DNA of 53,506 nucleotides from NCBI GenBank assembly GCA_015295945.1, contig DVED01000086.1:1-53506 (forward strand), in the 5' to 3' direction. The DNA is from Oscillatoriales cyanobacterium M59_W2019_021. GTDB taxonomy: Bacteria > Cyanobacteriota > Cyanobacteriia > Cyanobacteriales > Geitlerinemataceae. Numbering within the stretch: position 1 is the first letter of the stretch; each line of letters begins with the position of its first letter. A program made the translations under genes and the position numbers. Below the pieces are notes generated by a model, which was not told the DNA's origin, ran no database searches, and was given only the letters and a program-made list of their open reading frames with translations. This document shows, piece by piece, positions 27,895 to 36,699 of this stretch.

Positions 27895-27965
27895 GAGAAA
27901 AACAACTAGCGAAAGCGCGACTAGCAATTCCCAACACCAAACCCCAAACTCCTAACCCCAAATAA
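27895..27965. repeat. short tandem heptamer-type repeats
   Basis: Between rsmB and uvrA: AACAACTAGCGAAAGCGCGACTAGCA, then ACCAAACCCCAAACTCC and AACCCCAAATAACC. The same ACTAGC and AACCCCA units occur at 3820-3880 and 36660-36675, so this is a dispersed family of short tandem repeats. Confidence 0.65.
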
Positions 27966-28043
27966 CCACTAACCCATCACCCGTCCCGCACGACACGACC
28001 ATAGGGCGTTAGAATTGTACAGCATTCGTATCGTTCCGACTCC

Positions 28044-30983
28044 ATGCCCAAACGCCGACGTTCCTCTGTGCCACCCGAACAACCGAATCGCCAGCCTGAC
28101 GCCACTGTACTGACGCAAAATACGATCCGAATTCGCGGGGCGAGACAGCACAATTTAAAAAACGTGGACTTGGAGTTGCCGCGCGATCGCCTGATCGTGT
28201 TTACGGGGGTGTCCGGTTCGGGGAAATCCTCCCTGGCGTTCGATACCATTTTTGCCGAAGGACAGCGCCGCTACGTCGAGTCTCTCAGCGCCTATGCCCG
28301 TCAATTTCTCGGACAATTGGATAAACCGGATGTCGATACGATCGAAGGATTGAGTCCGGCAATTTCCATCGACCAAAAATCCACCTCCCACAACCCCCGA
28401 TCGACCGTAGGCACGGTGACGGAAATTTACGACTATTTGCGGCTACTATTCGGACGCGCCGGAGACCCCCACTGTCCCCACTGCGATCGCCCCATTCGCC
28501 CGCAAACCATCGACCAAATGTGCGATCGGGTGCTGGAATTGCCCGAGGGAACCAAGTTTCAAATTCTCGCCCCGGTGGTGCGCGGCAAAAAGGGAACCCA
28601 TCAGAAAACGCTGTCGGGGTTGGCGTCCCAAGGCTTCGTGCGAGTGCGAGTCGATGGCGAAGTTCGCGAACTTGCCGACAATATTACCCTAGATAAAAAC
28701 CAATCTCATACCCTGGAAATCGTCGTCGATCGACTGATTCGCAAAGCAGGCATCGAAGAACGGCTCGCCGATTCTTTAACCACGGCATTGCAACATACCG
28801 ATGGCATCGTTTCCATCCTCGCCCAACTCGAAGAGGGAGAGCGAGAAATTATCTTTTCCGAAAACTTTGCCTGTCCCGAACACGGGGCAGTGATGGCAGA
28901 ATTATCCCCTCGGTTATTTTCTTTTAATTCCCCCTACGGCGCCTGTCCCACCTGTCACGGATTGGGGTCATCGCGAGCCTTCTCCCCCGATTTAATTATT
29001 CCCGATCCCACCGCCCCCGTCTACAGCGCGATCGCCCCCTGGTCGGACAAAGACAATACCTATTACCTGTCCTTGCTCTACAGCGTCGGACAAGCCTACG
29101 GGTTTGAACTGAGTACGGCTTGGAACCAATTAACCGACGAACAACGGCGGATTATTTTATACGGATCTCCCAAACCGATTTGGATCGAAACCGACTCGCG
29201 CTATCGGGAAAATCGGGGGTATTTTCGACATTATGCCGGGGCGCTTTCCCTATTGGAACGACAGTACGAAGACTCCTCTTCCGAGCAAGTCAAAGAGAAA
29301 TTAGAACCGTATCTGGTCGATAAAATTTGCGAAACGTGTAACGGGTGTCGGCTAAAACCCGAAGTTCTTTCCGTCCGCGTGGGACAGTTTAGTATTATCG
29401 ACTTCACCCGAGTTTCCATCCGCCACTGTTTGACGCGCGTTAACGAATTGGAATTGACCGATCGCCAAGCCCAAATTGCCGATTTAGTCCTGCGCGAAAT
29501 TCGGGCGCGACTGCAATTTTTACTGGATGTGGGATTGGATTATTTAACCCTCGATCGGGCGGCAATGACCCTTTCCGGCGGCGAAGCCCAACGCATTCGC
29601 CTCGCCACCCAAATCGGATCGGGACTGACGGGGGTGCTGTACGTCCTCGACGAACCCAGCATCGGCTTGCACCAGCGCGATAACGGGCGCTTGTTGCAAA
29701 CGCTGACGAAATTGAAAGAGTTGGGCAATACTTTAATCGTGGTAGAACACGACGAAGAAACCATTCGATCGGCAGACCATCTCGTCGATATCGGACCGGG
29801 GGCGGGGGTGCATGGCGGTGAAATCGTTGCCACAGGAGATTTAGAGGCGATCCTGACAGCAGAGCGATCGCTGACGGGGGCGTATTTATCCGGGAGGCGG
29901 GAAATCGAAACTCCGGCAACCCGACGCCGAGGCAATGGGCGATCGTTGATCCTCGTCGATGCCCACCGAAACAATCTCAAGCACATCGACGTCGAAATCC
30001 CATTAGGGAAACTCGTGTGCGTGACTGGCGTTTCCGGTTCCGGAAAATCCAGCTTGATCGACGAACTGCTCTACCCCGCCCTGCAACACCACCTGACCCG
30101 ACGAGTGCCCTTTCCCAAAGATTTGGGGGAGCTAAAAGTGAAATCTGCCAAACGCGAAAAGGTTAAAGATGCCGTCGATAAAACCATCGTTATCGACCAG
30201 TCGCCCATCGGTCGGACGCCCCGTTCCAATCCCGCCACCTATACGGGCATTTTTGACAGCATTCGGACGGTTTTTGCCGAAACCATCGAAGCCAAAACCC
30301 GAGGCTATGCCCCCGGACAGTTTTCCTTCAATGTCAAAGGCGGACGCTGCGAGGCTTGCGGCGGACAGGGGGTCAACGTCATCGCCATGAACTTCCTCCC
30401 CGACGTTTACGTGCAGTGCGATGTCTGTAAAGGGGCGCGGTACAATCGGGAGACCCTACAAGTTAAATATAAGGGGTACTCGATCGCCGACGTGTTGAAT
30501 ATGACCGTCGAAGAAGCCTTGGGTGTCTTTGAAAATATCCCCCGTGCGGCAACTCGCCTGCAAACCCTGGTCGATGTGGGTTTGGGGTATATTCAACTGG
30601 GACAACCCGCCCCCACTCTGTCCGGCGGGGAAGCCCAACGGGTGAAACTGGCGACGGAATTATCCCGGCGGGCAACCGGAAAAACCCTGTATCTGATCGA
30701 CGAACCGACGACGGGTTTGTCGTTTTACGACGTTCACCACTTATTAAACGTGTTGCAGCGATTGGTAGAAAAAGGCAATTCAGTATTGACGATCGAACAC
30801 AATCTCGATGTCATCCGCTGTGCGGATTGGGCGATCGACCTCGGACCTGAAGGAGGCGACCTCGGAGGCGAAGTGGTGGCGGTGGGGACGCCCGAAACCG
30901 TGGCGCAAAATCCCGACTCCCACACCGGACGCTATCTCCAACAAGCCCTCCAACAGTATCCGCCGCGATCTCGGCAGACGTAA
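28044..30983 (+). CDS. uvrA: excinuclease ABC subunit A
   Basis: UvrA is the damage-recognition ATPase of nucleotide excision repair and loads UvrB on damaged DNA. The 979-residue protein has two ABC modules, each with Walker A GVSGSGKSS (residues about 54-62 and about 660-668) and signatures LSGGEAQRIRLA and LSGGEAQRVKLA. Zinc-binding clusters are FACPEHG...GACPTCHGLG (a C-x2-H variant of the usual first pair) and GGRCEACGGQG...CDVCKGARY. A basic N-terminal extension of about 25 residues (MPKRRRSSVPPEQP) precedes the domain. The ATG at 28044 is accepted. It lies alone after a repeat-rich spacer. Confidence 0.97.
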   Translation: MPKRRRSSVPPEQPNRQPDATVLTQNTIRIRGARQHNLKNVDLELPRDRLIVFTGVSGSGKSSLAFDTIFAEGQRRYVESLSAYARQFLGQLDKPDVDTIEGLSPAISIDQKSTSHNPRSTVGTVTEIYDYLRLLFGRAGDPHCPHCDRPIRPQTIDQMCDRVLELPEGTKFQILAPVVRGKKGTHQKTLSGLASQGFVRVRVDGEVRELADNITLDKNQSHTLEIVVDRLIRKAGIEERLADSLTTALQHTDGIVSILAQLEEGEREIIFSENFACPEHGAVMAELSPRLFSFNSPYGACPTCHGLGSSRAFSPDLIIPDPTAPVYSAIAPWSDKDNTYYLSLLYSVGQAYGFELSTAWNQLTDEQRRIILYGSPKPIWIETDSRYRENRGYFRHYAGALSLLERQYEDSSSEQVKEKLEPYLVDKICETCNGCRLKPEVLSVRVGQFSIIDFTRVSIRHCLTRVNELELTDRQAQIADLVLREIRARLQFLLDVGLDYLTLDRAAMTLSGGEAQRIRLATQIGSGLTGVLYVLDEPSIGLHQRDNGRLLQTLTKLKELGNTLIVVEHDEETIRSADHLVDIGPGAGVHGGEIVATGDLEAILTAERSLTGAYLSGRREIETPATRRRGNGRSLILVDAHRNNLKHIDVEIPLGKLVCVTGVSGSGKSSLIDELLYPALQHHLTRRVPFPKDLGELKVKSAKREKVKDAVDKTIVIDQSPIGRTPRSNPATYTGIFDSIRTVFAETIEAKTRGYAPGQFSFNVKGGRCEACGGQGVNVIAMNFLPDVYVQCDVCKGARYNRETLQVKYKGYSIADVLNMTVEEALGVFENIPRAATRLQTLVDVGLGYIQLGQPAPTLSGGEAQRVKLATELSRRATGKTLYLIDEPTTGLSFYDVHHLLNVLQRLVEKGNSVLTIEHNLDVIRCADWAIDLGPEGGDLGGEVVAVGTPETVAQNPDSHTGRYLQQALQQYPPRSRQT

Positions 30984-31154
30984 TGCCGATTTGGAAATAA
31001 ACGCGGTAAGCTGTGAAATAGCTCGTTTTAAAGCGTGGGTCTCCAAAGATAAAATAGGTCTGGTGGGGAAAATCGAAATGGTAATCTGAAGACGCGACCG
31101 ACCGTCTAGCTTGGCCCTCTCATACCTCTAGCCTTCTGTGCGGGGAATTTTCCG

Positions 31155-32288
31155 ATGGATCTGGCATCTCACAAATTTATTTCTTTTTTCAAACCAGAAC
31201 AGGCAGCAGACCTTTGCCGAATGGCGATTGTCGAAACGTTGTCCGAGGGTGTCATCATTTTTGACGAAGGGGAAACCTCCGATTTTCTGTACCTGATTCT
31301 AGACGGTCAAGTCGAGTTTAGAAAGCGGATCGGTTACAAACAGTATCAAACCCTAACCAAGGGATTTCCCAATGGTTTTTTTGGCGAGATGGGAATTTTA
31401 GACGGTCAACCGCGCAGCGCTCAGGCGATCGTCTCCGAAAAAGCCATCCTCGCGAAAATTTCCCGACAAAGCCTGATGGCAGTCCTCGATAGCATTCAAG
31501 GCAGCGAAGCCGTCAAGATCTTTAGTTATATGACGCAACGCTTGCGAGAATCGACGGAAGACTACGTGAAACAAGTGTTGCATCGAGAAAAAATGGTGTT
31601 GTTTGGCGAAATGGTCAATACCATCATTCACGATTTCCAAAGTCCGCTGAGCAGCATTCATTTAGCCAGCAGCATGATTGCCGAGCAGCACCCCGATGAA
31701 GATACCATCGATATGTGCGAATCGATCACCGAGCAAGCGCAGCGAATGTCCAATATGGCAACTGAATTTTTGGAATTCGCGCGGGGCAATCCCGCCTTGC
31801 GGAGGAGTCCGGTTTATTTATCGTCCGTGCTGCAAAATTTCGAGCGATTGAATCGAATTTATTTCAATCAAAAATCCGTAGAATTTATTTTTAAATGCGA
31901 TGAAACGATTTTAATTAATGCCGACGAAACCAAGTTACTGCGGGTGTTTCAAAACTTAGTGGGCAATGCCGTCGATGCCTTTCGAGAGCGCGGCGGTCGC
32001 GTGGCAATTACGGCGATCCCCAGCGAAAATGAGGTGAAAATCACCGTCTGCGATAACGGACCCGGCATTCCCGACGGGATTCGCGATCGCCTGTTCGAGC
32101 CATTCGTGACCTACGGGAAAGGCGGCGGGACGGGATTGGGAACGGCGATCGCCAAATCGATCGTCGAAGCGCACCAAGGTACGATCTCGTTTACCTCCAC
32201 TCCGCTAGCGGGAACGACGTTCTACATTAGTTTGCCGCTCTATCGCGAAGGCGACGAAGAGGACGAAGATCTCAGTTGCGAATTGTAA
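31155..32288 (+). CDS. cNMP-binding domain histidine kinase
   Basis: A 377-residue cytosolic sensor kinase. An N-terminal CRP-like cyclic-nucleotide-binding domain (about 10-130) keeps the phosphate-binding cassette GEMGILDGQPRSAQA, including the Arg and Glu that hold cAMP or cGMP. A coiled segment leads to the H-box IHDFQSPLSSIHLA and the HATPase N, G1 and G2 boxes (NLVGNAVDAF, DNGPGIP, GGTGLGTAIAKSIV). It has no membrane segment or receiver. The fold suggests direct cAMP control of phosphorylation, and two adenylate cyclases in the window could feed it. The cognate regulator is not identified. Confidence 0.92.
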   Translation: MDLASHKFISFFKPEQAADLCRMAIVETLSEGVIIFDEGETSDFLYLILDGQVEFRKRIGYKQYQTLTKGFPNGFFGEMGILDGQPRSAQAIVSEKAILAKISRQSLMAVLDSIQGSEAVKIFSYMTQRLRESTEDYVKQVLHREKMVLFGEMVNTIIHDFQSPLSSIHLASSMIAEQHPDEDTIDMCESITEQAQRMSNMATEFLEFARGNPALRRSPVYLSSVLQNFERLNRIYFNQKSVEFIFKCDETILINADETKLLRVFQNLVGNAVDAFRERGGRVAITAIPSENEVKITVCDNGPGIPDGIRDRLFEPFVTYGKGGGTGLGTAIAKSIVEAHQGTISFTSTPLAGTTFYISLPLYREGDEEDEDLSCEL

Positions 32289-32356
32289 ACCCTCTCTCCG
32301 TGACGTCTGCCAGCGACGCCAACCTAACTTTACTGTCTTGGAAATTTACCCCCCTC

Positions 32357-33601
32357 ATGCCGATCGATCGACCCTTGCTTTTTGTCCGCATCGCGCTGGT
32401 TCTCCTCCTGGGTTCGCTGACCGCTTGCGCGAACAGTCCCTTCGGAAAATCCCTGGAAGAATCCCTGTCTGCCGATCCCCAACTCCAGCAAACCCCGCAA
32501 CCTACCGCCACGCCGTCTCCCACTCCCAAAGATACCGTAGAACTTCCCGCCGATTTTCCCACCGAGATCCCGCGCTACGAAGCGGCAACTCTGCAAAAGG
32601 TGGAAGAAGATGCGACGGCAGAGTATCCCGTGGTCACGCAGTGGACGAGTCCCGATCCCAGCAACGCGATCGCCGCGTTTTACCAACAGCAGTTGGCGGA
32701 AAACGGCTGGGAAATCTCGGAAACCCCCTCGCCAGGTCAAACCCAGACAACAATTGCCCAACGGGAAAACCTACGAATCAAAGTGACGATCGCCCCTCCC
32801 TCTGACGGGACGGATACCTCACTAGAGATCGCCTACCGCAACGACGCGATCGCCTCTACCCCGTCCCCCACTCCAACCGCTACCCCTTCCCCCGTTTCCA
32901 CACCCTCCGGCACGCCAACGCAATTTAGCGACCTGCAAACCGTTGCCGAACCCCTGCGTACCTACATCCAAGATCTGGCGAAATTGGGCATTCTCACCCC
33001 CGCCACCGCCCAAAGCAACGCCTTTGTCCCCGACAACCCCCTCAAACGCCGGGAATACGCACGCTGGTTGTTCGCCGCCCACAACCGTATCTATGCCGAT
33101 ACCCCCTCGAAACAACTGCGTCCGGCAACGGCGAGCAATACCCCCTCCTTCGGGGACGTTCCTACCACCGATCCCGACTTCGACACCATTCAGGGACTCG
33201 CCGAAGCGGGGATTATTCCCAGTGCCCTCAGTGGCGAGGCAACTGCCGTTAAATTTCGCCCCGACGATCCCCTATCGCGGGAAGAGGCGATCGCCTGGAA
33301 AGTTCCCTTAGATTGGCGACAGGCACTCCCCAACGCCACGCTGCAATCGATAACCGAAACTTGGGGTTTTCAAGATACCGCCCAAATCGATCCCAAAGTG
33401 CTGCGTGCCTTGCTCGCGGACTTCCAAAGCGGAGAACGCGCCAACATTCGCCGCGCCTTCGGATATACGACGCTGTTTCAGCCGAAAAAAGCTGTGACTC
33501 GAGCCGAAGGGGCTGCTATTTTATGGTATTTCGGCAATGCCAATACCGGAAAGTCGGCCAAAGACGCCTTAGACTCCAAACCCAACCCGCCGCAATCTTA
33601 A
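32357..33601 (+). CDS. SLH-domain lipoprotein
   Basis: A 414-residue exported protein using the ATG at 32357 (MPIDRPLLFVRIALVLLLGS). The signal ends in a lipobox LTAC, so it is probably lipid-anchored. After a Pro/Thr-rich linker comes a domain with AFYQQQLAENGWEISETPSPG, as in small cyanobacterial membrane-surface proteins. A second linker leads to SLH-type repeats (FSDLQTVAEPLRTYIQDLAK, FVPDNPLKRREYARWL, FRPDDPLSREEAIAWKV). SLH domains bind secondary wall polymers or outer-membrane partners. It starts 68 bp after the kinase gene, so co-transcription is possible. Confidence 0.82.
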   Translation: MPIDRPLLFVRIALVLLLGSLTACANSPFGKSLEESLSADPQLQQTPQPTATPSPTPKDTVELPADFPTEIPRYEAATLQKVEEDATAEYPVVTQWTSPDPSNAIAAFYQQQLAENGWEISETPSPGQTQTTIAQRENLRIKVTIAPPSDGTDTSLEIAYRNDAIASTPSPTPTATPSPVSTPSGTPTQFSDLQTVAEPLRTYIQDLAKLGILTPATAQSNAFVPDNPLKRREYARWLFAAHNRIYADTPSKQLRPATASNTPSFGDVPTTDPDFDTIQGLAEAGIIPSALSGEATAVKFRPDDPLSREEAIAWKVPLDWRQALPNATLQSITETWGFQDTAQIDPKVLRALLADFQSGERANIRRAFGYTTLFQPKKAVTRAEGAAILWYFGNANTGKSAKDALDSKPNPPQS

Positions 33602-33605
33602 CAAG

Positions 33606-33788
33606 CTAGTGCAGAGTAGCCGGAATGGTTAGAAGCCCAGTTAAGGTGGGCAAGGGAGGCTCTCTCATAAGTATACCCTCCCGTTCGATCATATAGCAGT
33701 CGCCATACCAGTTAACGTCAGTACGAGGTCTTGCTCCTTTCGGAGGGATAAATCCCTTCCGCCATCTGCCTTTCTTGATCGAACGCAA
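33606..33788 (-). other. possible decayed mobile-element fragment
   Basis: A short open frame on the minus strand (MRSIKKGRWRKGFIPPKGAR..., ending PTLTGLLTIPATLH). It reminds me of sequence at the ends of cyanobacterial insertion elements, but I cannot name the family. There is no ribosome-binding site. It lies between the SLH lipoprotein gene and the RTX pseudogene. Confidence 0.3.
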
Positions 33789-33840
33789 AAGAAATCGGCA
33801 ATAGGCGATACAGAGTCAATCAAACTCCACCTATTGCCGA
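33785..33840 (-). terminator. terminator after the RTX gene
   Basis: An 11-bp perfect stem (TCGGCAATAGG 33795-33805 with CCTATTGCCGA 33830-33840) with a 24-base loop. Read on the minus strand it is followed by TTTCTTTT, about 40 bp after the RTX stop. The long loop makes it weaker than a classic terminator. Confidence 0.7.
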
Positions 33841-33878
33841 GTATTTATCCCAACTCTTATTTTCGGCTTAGACGATAA

Positions 33879-34872
33879 TTAGACGATAAAGGCAAAGTCA
33901 GCTTCCGAGATCGAAGTCGCGTTCACCCCTTGTAGCGTAATAGAAAGATCGCCGACTACAATTCGGGTATCGGCATCGACTTGGGTAATCGCCACATCCG
34001 TAAAGGAGAACGTTGTTTCCAAACCGATAATATCGACTCCATTTTGGAAATCGGCAATAATGTCATTCCCATCGCCAGAACGGAACCCGAAAAAGTCACC
34101 GCCATCACCGCCGATTAAAGAATCATCTCCCAAGTTGCCAAACATCGCGTCGTTACCGACTCCGCCGATCAGCGTGTCGTTATCCTTACCGCCGAGGAGC
34201 CAATCGTCTCCCTCGCCACCTTTGATGAGATCGTCTCCGGCATTGCCGAAATCGTTTCCAGCATTGCCTTCTGCCAAATCGTTTTCTTGTCCGGCAAGAA
34301 TCAAATCGTCGCCGACATTCCCGAAGAGGGTATCATTTCCTTCACCCCCATCAATGCGATCGTTCCCGATTTGTCCGGCAATACCATCGTTCCCCACGCC
34401 GCCAAGAATCGCATCGTCGCCATCGCCGCCATCCATCCAATCATTGCCGAGGTTGCCGTACATTTCGTCCGACCCCGCATCGCCGGAAAGCACATCGTCT
34501 CCGCCGAAACCCACAATGATATCCGAACCTTGGATTCGTGCCAATTTGATAAGCGACGGCATAGTTAGCCAGTCCGTTGATCCCGCCACCCGCTTTTTGC
34601 CGTTCTAGGAATGACAACTGAAGGTTGTGGTAGTCGGTCAAATCGACGGTGAATTTAAAGAAATCATTGGACGCTGCATCAAACGCGGCATTCTCGCTCC
34701 AATTTCGGGCTTCCCATCCGTAGTCAGTACCACCTACAAGACCGAAAGCCACATTCCCGAGACCCCCGCCACTTAGGGAAGTCGAAGTGGCTTGGCGCAA
34801 TCCTTCGCTAGGAGACGGACTAGTTCTGGTATCTGTATTGTTATTAAAATTCCATTTGGCGAGAATAGCCAT
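33879..34872 (-). pseudogene. frameshifted RTX (hemolysin-type calcium-binding repeat) protein
   Basis: Two frames on the same strand belong together. The first begins at ATG 34872 with a good AAGGAG and encodes about 110 residues (MAILAKWNFNNNTDTRTSP, FKFTVDLTDYHNLQLSFLE, ANYAVAYQIG). This resembles the N-terminal domain found in many cyanobacterial secreted proteins. It goes out of frame near 34530. The second frame (to 33879) has about 12 RTX nonapeptides (GGDGDDAILGG, GNDTLFGNVGDD), which bind calcium in type I-secreted proteins. The C-terminal part DADTRIVVGDLSITLQGVNA resembles an RTX export domain. Part of the N-terminal domain present in the neighbour at 35701-36051 is missing at the joint, so a small deletion is likely. 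It could also be a programmed shift or a sequencing error. Confidence 0.75.
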
Positions 34873-35233
34873 GATAATCTCCTTGTGTTTCTTGGTGACT
34901 AGTTTTTTGGGTATCTCAATCCTGCTCCATGGCTAAAATGGAGTAGATTGAAGTGCATTCCTGCTAAGACTCTACGAACATTGAGTCTCAGCAAATGCTC
35001 GAATTCAATTTAGAAATAATTTCGATATCGAGAAGATTGGCATGACATTCAGATACGATCGCCCTTCATTTTTTGTAGCAGCCAACACCCATTGGCAAAC
35101 CCAAAACAAGGGGAAAATCGCATTCAATTTGTCTTGCCAAAACCAGACTGAAGTTGCGATCGATCGCTCGCAACTCGAACTCGATTTAAGAGTGCCGGGA
35201 TCGTATTTAAAGTGTCTTTATCATTTCTTTACA
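34873..35233. other. spacer between two decayed genes
   Basis: About 360 bp. A plus-strand frame at 35042-35263 shows no family likeness. I see no other feature. Confidence 0.45.
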
Positions 35234-36051
35234 CTAATTTTCCGTGGTTACGGATTTAAGTAAGAGGCGATCGATCTGGATCGATTCAGGTTGATCGCTT
35301 TTGAGGGTTTCTCCGGCGGCAAACTCAACGACGCCACTGGGAAACTGTCCGCCAAAATCGGCTTCGTCTGCTGGGTTGAGACCGCGACCGGAAACCGCAT
35401 AATTGACGGTAGTGGCACTGTTAACATCGCCGCCGCGCGTAATGGTAAAGGTATACGGGGTAACCTCGGCGTTCCCTTCGGGTTGTCGGGAATTGACTGC
35501 GGCGATCGCCATGGTAGCATCGTCGTTGAGAATCGCTGCTGTGGCAGTTTCGGTTACCAAAACTTCCCCGTTGGCAGGGTTGGCGAGGGTGACGGAAAAA
35601 GTTTTGATCGCCTCGTTAATTTCGTCTCCATTCACATCGACGACGATTTCTTTGCTGGTTTCGCCATCGGCAAAGGCGATCGTTCCTGCTAAAGGTCCGG
35701 CTAAATCCGCCGCATCTGCCGGGTTCGCACCGCTTTGGCATTCAGGTTTTGCAATGCGGCTACACCGCTGAGATCGAAGGTGCGAAACTCAAACGGATTG
35801 TCTTGTTTGGCAGGACTGGTTTGATGTAGAGAAATTGCACCGTCGCCAATTTGATAGGCAAGAGCAAATTCAGTCGGTCCGCTATCTCGAGCGCGTTCTT
35901 CTAAAGCAAATTGGATATTATTGTAATCGGTTAAATCGACGGTAAATTTAAAGTAACTATTGGCATTGACATCGAACCCGGCGGCAGTACTCCAGCCTCG
36001 AGCTTGCCATCCGAAATTGCTCAATCCATCGATATCGCCAAAAGCAACGAT
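35234..36051 (-). pseudogene. truncated Calx-beta-containing exoprotein fragment
   Basis: Fragment of a secreted protein. Just after an in-frame stop at 36052-36054 the frame reads VAFGDIDGLSNFGWQARGW and FKFTVDLTDYNNIQF, related to the N-terminal domain of the RTX gene. Around 35730 the frame shifts, and NPADAADLAGPLAGTIAFAD then VNGDEINEAIKTFSVTLANP continue a Calx-beta domain. A second Calx-beta repeat (ITRGGDVNSATTVNYAVSG) breaks off at 35234 after GETLK. Both ends and the middle are damaged, so it is not a functional gene. It probably arose with its neighbour from one family of calcium-binding surface proteins. Confidence 0.75.
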
Positions 36052-36424
36052 CTAAACCAAAATAAAATTTTATGATGCTGTTGAATTTGAAACATTTCTC
36101 TGTATCCGATAGAAGTACAACTTGATGACCGACAATCGAAGTTTCAACCCATCGGTTGAGTTGCGATCAAGCTTTAAAATTAAGCTCAATTTCGTTTTAA
36201 TTACCAGCTATACTAGCCGATTGTTTTTGAAATGATATCCGCCAAATGGCGGATGTATCTGTAAAGCTTCGGACAAGTAAAATCGATAAATATTAAGTTT
36301 ATGTAAAAATACGATCCGATCTCATAATCAAACAACAATCGCTTCAGCAAAAAATTGGAAAACTACCATTAAATCGGACGAACTCGTCCGCAATTGGCTT
36401 ACCCTCAAACAGCGGTGTCGCCAT

Positions 36425-36472
36425 AAGAAAAACCCCACCTAATACCTGTAAACGAGATTCTAGGCGAGGTTT
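36425..36472 (-). terminator. intrinsic terminator downstream of the SLH/GHL10 gene
   Basis: Arms 36430-36441 and 36461-36472 pair over 12 bp in minus-strand RNA with two G-U wobbles, but give C-A mismatches on the plus strand, so it serves the minus strand. It is followed by UUUUUC. It lies about 230 bp after the stop at 36700. Confidence 0.7.
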
Positions 36473-36560
36473 CGATCGGTTTTTACTTCTATCTCAGGAC
36501 TCTTTATACGACGTGGAGGAAAACGCTGTCGTCCGCTAAATGGCGGAAGTCTGCGATCGG

Positions 36561-36579
36561 TAATGGGTAATGGGTAATA
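36561..36579. repeat. TAATGGG heptamer tandem repeat
   Basis: Two full TAATGGG units and a partial third unit (TAATA), a typical cyanobacterial short tandem repeat (STRR) between genes. Confidence 0.7.
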
Positions 36580-36699
36580 GACATCTCCGAAAACTCGTTT
36601 TTTGCTGAGACAGGGCAGGGGGTTGAGGGGTATTTCTGGAGATGTTTAATGGGGAATTGGCAACTAGCGACTAGCAAATCCCCAACAATCGACGATTCG

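Larger units (their letters stand above)
36052..36699. other. repeat- and terminator-bearing spacer
   Basis: About 650 bp without a gene. It contains a hairpin near 36239-36252 (GCCAAATGGCGGA), the minus-strand terminator at 36425-36472, a copy of CCGCTAAATGGCGG (36534-36547), and TAATGGG heptamers (36561-36579). It then runs CAACTAGCGACTAGCAA before the GHL10 gene stop. Confidence 0.5.

Noticed and set aside
35042-35263. 73-codon plus-strand frame in the decayed region
   Set aside because: No family resemblance, and it overlaps the Calx-beta fragment end on the opposite strand.
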